From Fodinibacter sp963763015 (GTDB lineage Bacteria > Actinomycetota > Actinomycetes > Actinomycetales > Dermatophilaceae), in assembly GCA_963763015.1 (NCBI GenBank), contig CAVXML010000013.1, forward strand, positions 119,336 to 183,335: a DNA stretch of 64,000 bases. The letters run 5' to 3'. The position numbers and the translations under genes are program-made. Shown piece by piece: positions 16,059 to 22,866 of the stretch. The notes under the pieces are model-generated. The model searched no databases and was not told where the DNA came from. It was given only the letters and a program-made list of their open reading frames with translations. Numbering within the stretch: the first letter of the stretch is position 1; the number at the start of each line of letters is the position of its first letter.

Positions 16059-16081
16059 CGGCATACAGTTCCGGTATGCCG
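16059..16081. promoter_or_regulatory. Inverted repeat spanning the -10 box and start codon of the alcohol dehydrogenase gene
   Basis: CGGCATAC (16059-16066) and GTATGCCG (16074-16081) are perfect inverted repeats with a 7-nt spacer. The TACAGT -10 box (16064-16069) and the ATG (16076) fall inside it. It may be an operator at which a regulator would block both promoter and start. Confidence 0.45.
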
Positions 16082-17131
16082 ACCACGACCCCCGCACTCA
16101 TCGCCGACTCCGCCACCTCGGGCTTCCGCCAGGGGACGATCGAGCGGCGCGACCTGCGCCCGGACGACGTCCGGATCGCCATCGCCTACGCCGGCATCTG
16201 CCACTCCGACATCCACACGGTCCGCGAGGAGTGGGGCGCCGCACACTTCCCGCTGGCCGTCGGTCACGAGATCGCCGGAACCGTCGTGGCGGTGGGGGAT
16301 GAGGTCACTCGCCACGCCGTCGGCGACCGGGTCGGCGTCGGCTGCCTCGTCGACTCGTGCGGCGAGTGCGAGCCGTGCAAGGACGGCATGGAGCAGTTCT
16401 GCACGGCGCCCTCGGTCGGCACGTACAACTCGCAGAACTACGACGGCGAGTGGGCGATGGGCGGCTACTCGCAGGAGATCGTGGTTCGTGACCGCTTCGT
16501 CCTGCGCATCCCTGACTCGATGGACCTCGACGTGGCGGCGCCGCTGCTCTGCGCCGGAATCACGACGTACTCCCCGCTACGGCGATGGGGGGCGGGCACC
16601 GGCCGGTCGGTCGCCGTCGTCGGCGTCGGCGGTCTCGGACACATGGGGGTCAAGATCGCCGTCGCGCTGGGAGCCACCGTGACGACCATCTCCCGGTCCG
16701 ACGCCAAGGCCGATGACGCGATCGGGCTGGGCGCCACCGCGCACATTGCCTCCAGCGACCGGGCCGCGATGCGCGCCGCGCGCGGCAGCTTCGACATCGT
16801 CCTCAACACGGTGAGCGCCGACGTGCCGATCGAGGACTACGTGCGCCTGCTCAAGCCGGCCGGGGTCGTCGTGAACGTCGGCCTGCCGACCGCGCCCTAC
16901 TCCGTCCGCCCCGGCGCCCTCATCGGTGGCAACAAGGCCGTCGCGGGCTCCCAGATCGGCGGCCTCGCGGAGACGCAGGAGATGCTGGACTTCTGTGCCG
17001 AGCACGGCATCGCCGCGACGATCGAGGTCGTGGGCGCCGTGGATGTCGACGCGGTCTGGGACCGCGTCGTCGCCGGCGACGTGCGCTACCGCGCGGTCAT
17101 CGACACGAGCACCATCACCCCGGCCGACTGA
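16076..17131 (+). CDS. Zinc-dependent NAD(P)-linked alcohol/aldehyde reductase
   Basis: The 351-residue medium-chain dehydrogenase has catalytic zinc motifs GICHSDIH near residue 42 and GHEIAGTVVAVGDEV near 63, and a structural zinc cluster CGECEPCKDGMEQFC near 95-109. The Rossmann loop is VVGVGGLGHMG near 182. The order and spacing match the YahK/AdhC cinnamyl-alcohol-dehydrogenase-like group, which generally reduces aldehydes with NADPH. The physiological substrate is not evident. It is a single-gene unit with a leaderless-type promoter embedded in an inverted repeat. Confidence 0.9.
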   Translation: MPTTTPALIADSATSGFRQGTIERRDLRPDDVRIAIAYAGICHSDIHTVREEWGAAHFPLAVGHEIAGTVVAVGDEVTRHAVGDRVGVGCLVDSCGECEPCKDGMEQFCTAPSVGTYNSQNYDGEWAMGGYSQEIVVRDRFVLRIPDSMDLDVAAPLLCAGITTYSPLRRWGAGTGRSVAVVGVGGLGHMGVKIAVALGATVTTISRSDAKADDAIGLGATAHIASSDRAAMRAARGSFDIVLNTVSADVPIEDYVRLLKPAGVVVNVGLPTAPYSVRPGALIGGNKAVAGSQIGGLAETQEMLDFCAEHGIAATIEVVGAVDVDAVWDRVVAGDVRYRAVIDTSTITPAD

Positions 17132-17154
17132 CCGCCGCGCCGCGGTCGGGCCGG

Positions 17155-18717
17155 TCAGCCGGAGGCGTCGCCCGACGCCTTCCCGCCGCGTGTCCGGCGA
17201 CGGTTGCGGCCACGCTTGGGCCGGTCGCGGTCGGCGTCACCCTCCGGTCGGGACCCGTCCCCCCGGGCTGCGGTGCCGTGGCCGCCACTGCCCCGACCGG
17301 CACCGCGACCGCCAGCCGACGTGGGAGCGCCACGCCGCCCGGCACCCTTGCCGGTCTCGCCCAGGTCTTCGAGCACCTCCGCCCCGAGCCCCGCACGGGT
17401 CTGCTGGGCGCGAGGGAGGCGGCCCTTGCTTCCCTCCGGGATGTCGAGGTCGGAGTACAGGTGGGGCGAGGACGAGTACGTCTCCTGCGGCTCCGGCATC
17501 CCGAGGTCGAGAACCCGGTTGATCATCGCCCAGCGGTGCAGGTCGTCCCAGTCGACGAACGTCACGGCGATGCCGGTGTTGCCGGCGCGGGCGGTGCGCC
17601 CGATGCGGTGGAGGTAGGTCTTCTCGTCCTCGGGACACTGGTAGTTGATGACGTGGGTGACGTGCTCGACGTCGATGCCACGGGCCGCGACGTCGGTCGC
17701 GACGAGGATGTCCACCTTGCCGTTGCGGAACGCGCGCAGCGCCTGCTCCCGGGCCCCCTGGCCGAGGTCACCGTGGATCGCCGCGGCGGCGAAGCCGCGC
17801 TCGGCGAGGTCGTCGGCGACCTTGGCGGCCGTGCGCTTGGTGCGGCTGAAGATGATCGTCAGGCCACGGTCGCGGGCCTGGAGCATGCGCGCCAGCATCT
17901 CGACCTTGTCCATGGCGTGCGCCCGGTAGACGAACTGCTCGACGGCCTTGACCGTGTGCGCGTTCTCCTGGTCGTCGCCCATGGCGCGGATGTGGGTGGG
18001 CTGGCTCATGTAGCGGCGGGCGAGGGCCACCACCGCCCCCGGCATGGTGGCCGAGAACAGCATCGTCTGCCGGGCGGCGGGGGTGAGCGCGAGCAGGCGC
18101 TCGACATCGGGGAGGAAGCCCAGGTCGAGCATCTCGTCTGCTTCGTCGAGCACCACGATGCGCGCATGGCCGAGGTCGAGGTGCCCCTGCTTGGCGAGGT
18201 CGATGAGGCGGCCGGGGGTGCCGACGACGACCTCGACCCCGCGCTGGAGCGCCTCGATCTGCGGTTCATAGGCCCGACCGCCGTAGACGGTCAGGACGCG
18301 GATGCCGCGCTTGCGGCCCGCACGCTCGAGGTCGCCGGCGACCTGCACCGCGAGCTCGCGGGTGGGTGCCACGGCCAGGGCCTGCGGTTTTCCGGCGGCG
18401 GGGAACTCCGCGAACTCCTCGTCCCGGGGCGAGACGACACGGTTGAGGATCGGGATGCCGAACCCCAGCGTCTTGCCGGTGCCCGTCTTGGCCTGACCGA
18501 TGATGTCGTGCCCCGAGAGCGCGACCGGCAGGGTCATCGCCTGGATGGGGAACGGGGTGGTGATCTGGTGCTCGGCGAGTGCCGCCACGATGTCCTCGTG
18601 GATGGGGAAGTCGGAGAACGAGGGAGCCGGTGGGGCAGTGGCCGCGCCGTTCTGCTCCGGCAGGTCGGCTGCCTCCGGGGTGGTGCGGTCGATCGTGGCG
18701 TCCGTGACGTCGGGCAT
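17155..18717 (-). CDS. rhlE: DEAD/DEAH-box ATP-dependent RNA helicase (RhlE type)
   Basis: The 520-residue protein has all DEAD-box motifs in order: FPIQAMTLPVAL (Q motif) near residue 55, AKTGTGKTLGF near 73, PTRELAVQV near 114, TPGRLI near 160, DEADEMLDLGF near 183, SAT near 215, the C-terminal RecA domain with ATDVAARGIDVEHV near 341 and HRIGRTARAG near 370. A basic, Gly/Arg/Ser-rich tail of about 90 residues (SAGGRGAGRGSGGHG) probably binds RNA. It unwinds RNA duplexes in ribosome assembly or mRNA decay. From memory, the position matches Rv3211. The ATG at 18717 has a GGAAGAGA Shine-Dalgarno sequence. Confidence 0.92.
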   Translation of the reverse strand: MPDVTDATIDRTTPEAADLPEQNGAATAPPAPSFSDFPIHEDIVAALAEHQITTPFPIQAMTLPVALSGHDIIGQAKTGTGKTLGFGIPILNRVVSPRDEEFAEFPAAGKPQALAVAPTRELAVQVAGDLERAGRKRGIRVLTVYGGRAYEPQIEALQRGVEVVVGTPGRLIDLAKQGHLDLGHARIVVLDEADEMLDLGFLPDVERLLALTPAARQTMLFSATMPGAVVALARRYMSQPTHIRAMGDDQENAHTVKAVEQFVYRAHAMDKVEMLARMLQARDRGLTIIFSRTKRTAAKVADDLAERGFAAAAIHGDLGQGAREQALRAFRNGKVDILVATDVAARGIDVEHVTHVINYQCPEDEKTYLHRIGRTARAGNTGIAVTFVDWDDLHRWAMINRVLDLGMPEPQETYSSSPHLYSDLDIPEGSKGRLPRAQQTRAGLGAEVLEDLGETGKGAGRRGAPTSAGGRGAGRGSGGHGTAARGDGSRPEGDADRDRPKRGRNRRRTRGGKASGDASG

Positions 18718-18881
18718 GCGGTCTCTTCCGGTCGGCGGGTGCGGTCGCACCAGCGCTGTGCTGCGGGCCGATCGGAGGTCTTCGGGGGGCGTGCGCGGCG
18801 CTCTGACACCGGGCGCTCGCCACGTCAAGGAACAGTCATCTGTGCCGACCGGGCACCGTGGGACAGCGTCCATCGTACCGT

Positions 18882-18887
18882 TAGGCT
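18882..18887 (+). promoter_or_regulatory. TAGGCT -10 box for the ferritin-like gene
   Basis: TAGGCT ends 8 nt before the ATG at 18896 with no ribosome-binding site. Confidence 0.45.
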
Positions 18888-18895
18888 GCGACGGC

Positions 18896-19564
18896 ATGGA
18901 GCAGACCTCGATCGAGGACCCCGCCTACCGGGCCGCCGTCGTCGACCTCCTCGGCGTGCTGGCCTACGGTGAGCTGACGGCGTTCATCCGGATGGCCGTG
19001 GACTCCGACGTGGCGCCCACCCTGTCGCTGAAGTCGTCGATGGCGGGCCTCGCGAACACCGAGTACGTCCAGTACAGCCAGCTCGTCGACCACATGCGGG
19101 GCCACGGCATCGACCCGGAGACCGCCATGGCGCCGTTCGTCGTGCCCTTCGCCTCGTACCACGAGCGCACGAGGCCCAAGGGGTGGATCGAGGGGCTCGT
19201 CAAGGCCTACGTCGGCGACGGCATCGCGAAGGACTTCTACCGCGAGATGTCGCTCTTCGTCGACGACGACACCCGCTCGGTCATGGAGCGCGCCCTCGAC
19301 GACGCCGGTCAGGCCGACTTCGTCGTCGGCGTCGTTCGCAACGCGGTGAAGACGGACCGAACGGCCGGTGGCCGGCTGGCGCTCTGGGGGCGCCGCCTGC
19401 TCGGTGAGGCGCTCTCCCAGGCGCAGGCGGTCGCCGTGGAGCGCGACGCCCTGTCGGCCCTCCTCGTGGGCCGCGGCGTGGACCTCGGCGAGGTGGGGCA
19501 GATGTTCACCCGGTTGACGGACAACCACCAGAAGCGCATGGGCCGTCTCGGTCTGGCGTCCTGA
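18896..19564 (+). CDS. Ferritin-like fold domain protein
   Basis: The 222-residue, mostly helical protein resembles the actinobacterial ferritin-like family related to tRNA hydroxylase MiaE. Candidate di-iron ligands appear in GELTAFIRMA near residue 25, NTEYVQYSQLVDHM near 56 and ASYHERTRPKGW near 86. Later helices read DFYREMSLFVDDDT and NAVKTDRT. Its place between the RhlE-type helicase and DUF3107 matches mycobacterial Rv3210c. Function is not established. It ends at a strong bidirectional terminator. Confidence 0.8.
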   Translation: MEQTSIEDPAYRAAVVDLLGVLAYGELTAFIRMAVDSDVAPTLSLKSSMAGLANTEYVQYSQLVDHMRGHGIDPETAMAPFVVPFASYHERTRPKGWIEGLVKAYVGDGIAKDFYREMSLFVDDDTRSVMERALDDAGQADFVVGVVRNAVKTDRTAGGRLALWGRRLLGEALSQAQAVAVERDALSALLVGRGVDLGEVGQMFTRLTDNHQKRMGRLGLAS

Positions 19565-19593
19565 CCTCGGGGACGGCGCGGGATGGCGGCGCC

Positions 19594-19635
19594 CACGTCG
19601 CGCCCCCCGTCGCTGTCGACGGGGGGCGCGACGTG
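19594..19635. terminator. Bidirectional intrinsic terminator
   Basis: A perfect 19-bp stem (19594-19612 with 19617-19635) closes a 4-nt loop. It separates the converging ferritin-like gene and the first YmgE-type gene. The stem includes a run of six C and six G, so the hairpin is very stable, though no U tract follows in either direction. Confidence 0.75.
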
Positions 19636-19645
19636 ACCGGGGTCG

Positions 19646-19918
19646 CTAGACCTGCTTCCTGCCGGTGATCGCCCCGTAGGCCACGACCAGGAGGGCAGCC
19701 GCGGCGATGGAGATGAACCAGCGGATCCAGTCGATGCCGGCGGTGTCGCCCTGGTCGCTGATCAGGCCCCAGAGCCAGTACCCGATGAGGGCGCCCAGGA
19801 TGCCGAGGACGACCGTGATGACGATGTTGATGTTCTGCCGTCCGGGAAGGACCAGTCGTGCGAGGACGCCGATGACCGCGCCGAACACGATGAGGCCGAG
19901 GATGTCGCCGATGTCCAC
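19646..19918 (-). CDS. GlsB/YeaQ/YmgE family membrane protein, paralogue 1
   Basis: The 90-residue protein has three hydrophobic segments and a central basic turn: ILGLIVFGAVIGVLARLVLPGRQN, INIVITVVLGILGALIGYWLWGL and WFISIAAAALLVVAYGAITG. The ARLVLPG(R/K)QN and LGILGALIG motifs define the family, small inner-membrane proteins induced by stress. The start is GTG at 19918, preceded by GGAGAG. A close paralogue lies at 20112-20387 and both share leader elements, so they appear to be a tandem duplication under common control. Confidence 0.85.
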   Translation of the reverse strand: MDIGDILGLIVFGAVIGVLARLVLPGRQNINIVITVVLGILGALIGYWLWGLISDQGDTAGIDWIRWFISIAAAALLVVAYGAITGRKQV

Positions 19919-19940
19919 TCGAGAGCTCTCCTTTGTGCGA

Positions 19941-19953
19941 GGTCCACAGGACC
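19941..19953 (-). promoter_or_regulatory. GGTCC-N3-GGACC palindrome in the leader of YmgE paralogue 1
   Basis: The palindrome GGTCCACAGGACC lies 22 nt before the GTG of paralogue 1. The same GGTCC-N3-GGACC element is found 18 nt before the start of paralogue 2, which suggests a shared operator or RNA-level control site. Confidence 0.5.
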
Positions 19954-20010
19954 GCCGAACAGATTCTCCTCCGGCATGACGGAGGTCATGCCCGAGCGCC
20001 CCGGGGCTCC

Positions 20011-20034
20011 GGTGCACTCGAAATCTAGTGCACC
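20011..20034 (-). promoter_or_regulatory. Inverted repeat with candidate -10 box upstream of YmgE paralogue 1
   Basis: GGTGCACT (20011-20018) and AGTGCACC (20027-20034) form a perfect inverted repeat. On the minus strand it contains CACTAGATT, whose TAGATT hexamer (20022-20027) is also found about 100 nt upstream of paralogue 2. It may be an overlapping promoter and operator. Confidence 0.4.
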
Positions 20035-20065
20035 GGACCCCCGCGACACGGGATGCGGGGGCACG

Positions 20066-20103
20066 CGGAACGGCCCCCGTCCGGAGGGACGAGGGCCGTT
20101 CCG
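20066..20103 (-). terminator. Intrinsic terminator of YmgE paralogue 2
   Basis: CGGAACGGCCC (20066-20076) pairs perfectly with GGGCCGTTCCG (20093-20103), an 11-bp stem that starts 8 nt past the stop codon of paralogue 2 on the minus strand. Confidence 0.7.
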
Positions 20104-20111
20104 GCGGATGG

Positions 20112-20387
20112 TCAGACGCGCGTGGTGCGGTTGGCGATGAACCGCTCGTAGGCGACGATGAGCACGGCGGCGACGATGACGCCGATGATCAGGGCGATCC
20201 AGTCGATGCCACTGGTGTCTTCGTTACCGGAGACAGCAGTGTAGAGCCAGCTGCCGATGAGGGCGCCGAGGATGCCGAGGATCACGGTGACCAGGGTGGA
20301 GATGTTCTGCTTGCCGGGCAGGACCAGACGCGCGAGGGCGCCGATGATCGCGCCGAGAATGACGGTCACGATGATGGTGGTCAACAT
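20112..20387 (-). CDS. GlsB/YeaQ/YmgE family membrane protein, paralogue 2
   Basis: The 91-residue protein has the same three-segment layout as the neighbouring paralogue: TTIIVTVILGAIIGALARLVLPGKQN, STLVTVILGILGALIGSWLY and ALIIGVIVAAVLIVAY. About half of its residues match the first paralogue, including ARLVLPG(R/K)QN, LGILGALIG and (D/E)DTSGIDWI versus GDTAGIDWI. It starts with ATG at 20387 after an AGGAGTACGA Shine-Dalgarno sequence and ends at its own terminator, so it is transcribed separately from paralogue 1. Confidence 0.85.
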   Translation of the reverse strand: MLTTIIVTVILGAIIGALARLVLPGKQNISTLVTVILGILGALIGSWLYTAVSGNEDTSGIDWIALIIGVIVAAVLIVAYERFIANRTTRV

Positions 20388-20405
20388 TGCTCGTACTCCT
20401 TCTGG

Positions 20406-20418
20406 GGTCCAGAGGACC
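20406..20418 (-). promoter_or_regulatory. GGTCC-N3-GGACC palindrome in the leader of YmgE paralogue 2
   Basis: GGTCCAGAGGACC lies 18 nt before the ATG of paralogue 2 and repeats the element in front of paralogue 1. About 70 nt further upstream the minus strand carries GCACTAGATT (TAGATT at 20483-20488), also shared. Confidence 0.5.
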
Positions 20419-20435
20419 GAGGACTTCGGGTGGCT

Positions 20436-20476
20436 GGCGCCGCTGTCGCGGCGCCGGGGCCCGCCGGTTGCGGGCC
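20436..20476 (-). terminator. Two adjacent hairpins downstream of the DUF3107 gene
   Basis: GGCGCCGC/GCGGCGCC (20436-20443 with 20448-20455) and GGCCCG/CGGGCC (20458-20463 with 20471-20476) are perfect stems. They lie past the stop of DUF3107 on the minus strand, and within the upstream region of YmgE paralogue 2, so they may end the former or lie in the leader of the latter. Confidence 0.4.
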
Positions 20477-20538
20477 GTGGAGAATCTAGTGCCCGCCGAG
20501 GGGGAAAGGGGCCGCAGGAACGCCCCAGTTCCCGGGCG

Positions 20539-20760
20539 TCACACGGTGAACCCGACCCGGCCCTTCTCGACGTCGCCGAGCTGGACCCAGCCGATGACCG
20601 AACCGGGCACGAAGACACTGCGGCCGCGGGTGTCCTTGAGGTGCAGCACGCCGCCCTCGCGCAGTGCCGTGTCGACGGCCGCGCTGATCTCGGCGGGGTC
20701 TGAGTCGGTCTCGACCGTCAGCTCGCGGGCGACGTTCTGGACGCCGATGGTGACCTCCAC
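20539..20760 (-). CDS. DUF3107 domain-containing protein
   Basis: The 73-residue protein (VTIGVQNVARELTVETD, then GGVLHLKDTRGRSVFVPGSVIGWVQLG) matches DUF3107, a short beta-rich family restricted to actinobacteria. The mycobacterial member is Rv3208A, which occupies the same place next to a TetR regulator. No activity is known. Its ATG at 20760 has a GCGAAAGG Shine-Dalgarno sequence. It lies 119 nt after the TetR gene on the same strand and may be expressed from its own promoter. Confidence 0.88.
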   Translation of the reverse strand: MEVTIGVQNVARELTVETDSDPAEISAAVDTALREGGVLHLKDTRGRSVFVPGSVIGWVQLGDVEKGRVGFTV

Positions 20761-20879
20761 GGGTGCACACCTTTCGCTTCGGGGGCACGGACGGACCGCG
20801 CCCTTCGTGGCTCAGGCTAACCCGCGGCGCGCAGCCCGCATTCCGGCATCCGCCGAGAGCAGAACCTGCCGCTGCTCGG

Positions 20880-21500
20880 TCATCCACCGACCTTCGGGAA
20901 GGAGCCCAGCCCGCGCCACGCGAGTCCGCTGATCATCCGGGCGGCCTCTGCCTCGGGGACGTCCCCGTCCTGTGCGAGCCAGTGCCGGGCGGCGACCTGC
21001 GCCATGCCCGCCATGGCCGACCCGAGCAGCAGGGCGCGCTCGTCGTCGACCCCGGTGTCCTCCGCGATGACCTCGGCGATCGCCTCGGCGCAGTTCATCT
21101 CCACGGCGTCGAGTCGCGAGCGAACCTGGGGCTCGCTGGTCAGGTCGGACTCGAAGACCATCCGGAAGGCTGCGCCCTCGCGGGTGACGAACTCGAAGTA
21201 GGCCCCGACCGTGCGATCCACCCGGACCTCGTTGTCCCCCCCGGCCTCGAGAGCCGATCGCACCAGCGACTCGAGGGTGTCGCAGTGCTTGTCCAGCAGG
21301 GCCAGGTAGAGGTCGAGCTTGCCCGGGAAGTGCTGGTACAGAACGGGTTTCGAGACACCGGCTCGGTCGGCGATGTCGTCCATGGCAGCGGCGTGGTATC
21401 CGGCCTGGACGAAGACCGCCTGGGCTGCGTCGAGCAGCTGGGCCCGACGCTCGCTGCGCGGCATCCGCTGGCCTCGTGCAGTGGCGTGGGTGCTGCTCAT
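20880..21500 (-). CDS. TetR/AcrR family transcriptional regulator
   Basis: The 206-residue protein has an N-terminal TetR DNA-binding domain: RRAQLLDAAQAVFVQAGYHAAAMDDIADRAGVSKPVLYQHFPGKLDLYLALLDKH spans about residues 17-72, with VSKPVLYQHFPGK as the recognition region. The ligand-binding C-terminal domain is helical and includes ALLLGSAMAGMAQVAARHWLAQ. It is divergent from moeZ and in the mycobacterial order (Rv3208) sits next to DUF3107. The effector is unknown. AAGGAC before the ATG acts as ribosome-binding site. Confidence 0.9.
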   Translation of the reverse strand: MSSTHATARGQRMPRSERRAQLLDAAQAVFVQAGYHAAAMDDIADRAGVSKPVLYQHFPGKLDLYLALLDKHCDTLESLVRSALEAGGDNEVRVDRTVGAYFEFVTREGAAFRMVFESDLTSEPQVRSRLDAVEMNCAEAIAEVIAEDTGVDDERALLLGSAMAGMAQVAARHWLAQDGDVPEAEAARMISGLAWRGLGSFPKVGG

Positions 21501-21579
21501 TCATGTCCTTCGTCCGGGGTCACACCGCATCCTACGGACGGGAGCCTCCCGCACCCGGAAGGCGGGGAAGGGCGGTTGT

Positions 21580-21585
21580 TAGGGT
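21580..21585 (+). promoter_or_regulatory. TAGGGT -10 box for moeZ
   Basis: TAGGGT ends 6 nt before the ATG at 21592, consistent with a leaderless moeZ transcript. Confidence 0.55.
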
Positions 21586-21591
21586 CGCGTC

Positions 21592-22827
21592 ATGGCCCGA
21601 GCCCCGTTGGTGCCACCCGCACCGGAGCTCACCCCCGCGGAGCGGACGCGCTACGCCCGCCACCTGCTCCTGCCGCAGCTCGGTTCCATGGGCCAGCGCC
21701 GCCTGCGTGGCGCGCGGGTCCTCGTCGTGGGCGCGGGAGGCCTCGGGTCCCCGGCTCTCCTCTACCTCGGCGCGGCGGGCGTCGGCACCATCGGGGTCGT
21801 CGACGACGACGTCGTCGACCTGACGAACCTCCAGCGCCAGGTGGTGCACGGCGTCGCGGACGTCGGCCGGCCGAAGACCGACTCGGCGGCCGAGGCGGTG
21901 GCAGCCATCAGCCCGTGGACGGAGGTGGTCACCCACACCACCCGGCTGGACGAGCTGACCGCACTGGACGTCATCGCGGACTACGACGTGGTCGTCGACG
22001 GCGCCGACAACTTCCCGACCCGGTACCTGGTCGGTGACGCCTGTGCACGGCTGGGCCTGCCCCACGTGTGGGGTTCCGTCTACCGTTTCGACGGCCAGGT
22101 CAGCGTGTGGTGGGCCGGCGAGGGACCCTGCTACGCGTGCGTGTTCCCCTCGCAGCCCCCACCGGAGGCCGTGCCGTCGTGCGCGGTGGGGGGTGTGCTC
22201 GGGAGCGTGTGCGCGAGCATCGGCTCCGTCATGGCGACCGAGGCCGTGAAGCTGGTGACCGGTACCGGCGACCCTCTCGTCGGACGACTGCTCGTGCACG
22301 ACGCTCTGGCGCAGACGTGGGACACCGTGCCGGTTCGAACCGACCCCGGATGCCGCGTCTGCGGCTCCGGGGCCGAGCCCTCACGACCGCTGGGCTGGGC
22401 GACGGCGCCTCCTGAGTCGGAGGGCCGTGCGGCAGCGCCGACCGGAGGCGGCACGGCATCCGCACGGCCGACCATCGGGGTGTCGGCCCTGCGCGAGCTG
22501 CTCGAGCGAGGTGCTCTGGACGGGCGGACGGCAGTGCTCGTCGACGTGCGTGAGGCCGGTGAACGGGAGGTCGTCAGCATCCCGGGGGCAGTGTGGGTCC
22601 CTGCCGACCTCGTGCGCCAGGAGACCTCGAGCCCCGGCGGGGCGGGTGCGGCCCTCGAGGGGGCCGGCATCCCCGCGGGGGCGACGGTCTACGTCCACTG
22701 CAAGTCCGGCAGCCGCTCCGCGGACGTGGTGGACCTGCTCCGGAGCAGCGGGGTGGACGCCGTCGACGTGCACGGCGGGGTGCTCGCGTGGGTCCGCGAG
22801 GTGGACCCCGGGCTGCCGACGTACTGA
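21592..22827 (+). CDS. moeZ: Adenylyltransferase/sulfurtransferase MoeZ
   Basis: The 411-residue protein joins a ThiF/MoeB-type E1-like domain (residues 1-260) to a C-terminal rhodanese domain (from about 290). It adenylates and then thiocarboxylates sulfur-carrier proteins used for molybdopterin, cysteine or thiamine synthesis. Visible motifs are the nucleotide loop VVGAGGLGSPALLYLGAAG near 43, DGADNFPTRYL near 139, zinc-type cysteines in GPCYACVFP and CRVCG, and the rhodanese nucleophile Cys370 in YVHCKSGSRSADV. It starts with ATG at 21592 behind a leaderless-type promoter. The gene for the MoaE synthase subunit is at 43501. Confidence 0.92.
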   Translation: MARAPLVPPAPELTPAERTRYARHLLLPQLGSMGQRRLRGARVLVVGAGGLGSPALLYLGAAGVGTIGVVDDDVVDLTNLQRQVVHGVADVGRPKTDSAAEAVAAISPWTEVVTHTTRLDELTALDVIADYDVVVDGADNFPTRYLVGDACARLGLPHVWGSVYRFDGQVSVWWAGEGPCYACVFPSQPPPEAVPSCAVGGVLGSVCASIGSVMATEAVKLVTGTGDPLVGRLLVHDALAQTWDTVPVRTDPGCRVCGSGAEPSRPLGWATAPPESEGRAAAPTGGGTASARPTIGVSALRELLERGALDGRTAVLVDVREAGEREVVSIPGAVWVPADLVRQETSSPGGAGAALEGAGIPAGATVYVHCKSGSRSADVVDLLRSSGVDAVDVHGGVLAWVREVDPGLPTY

Positions 22828-22866
22828 GGCGACGCGGGTGTCGGTGGCACGTGGTCGAATCGTGCC

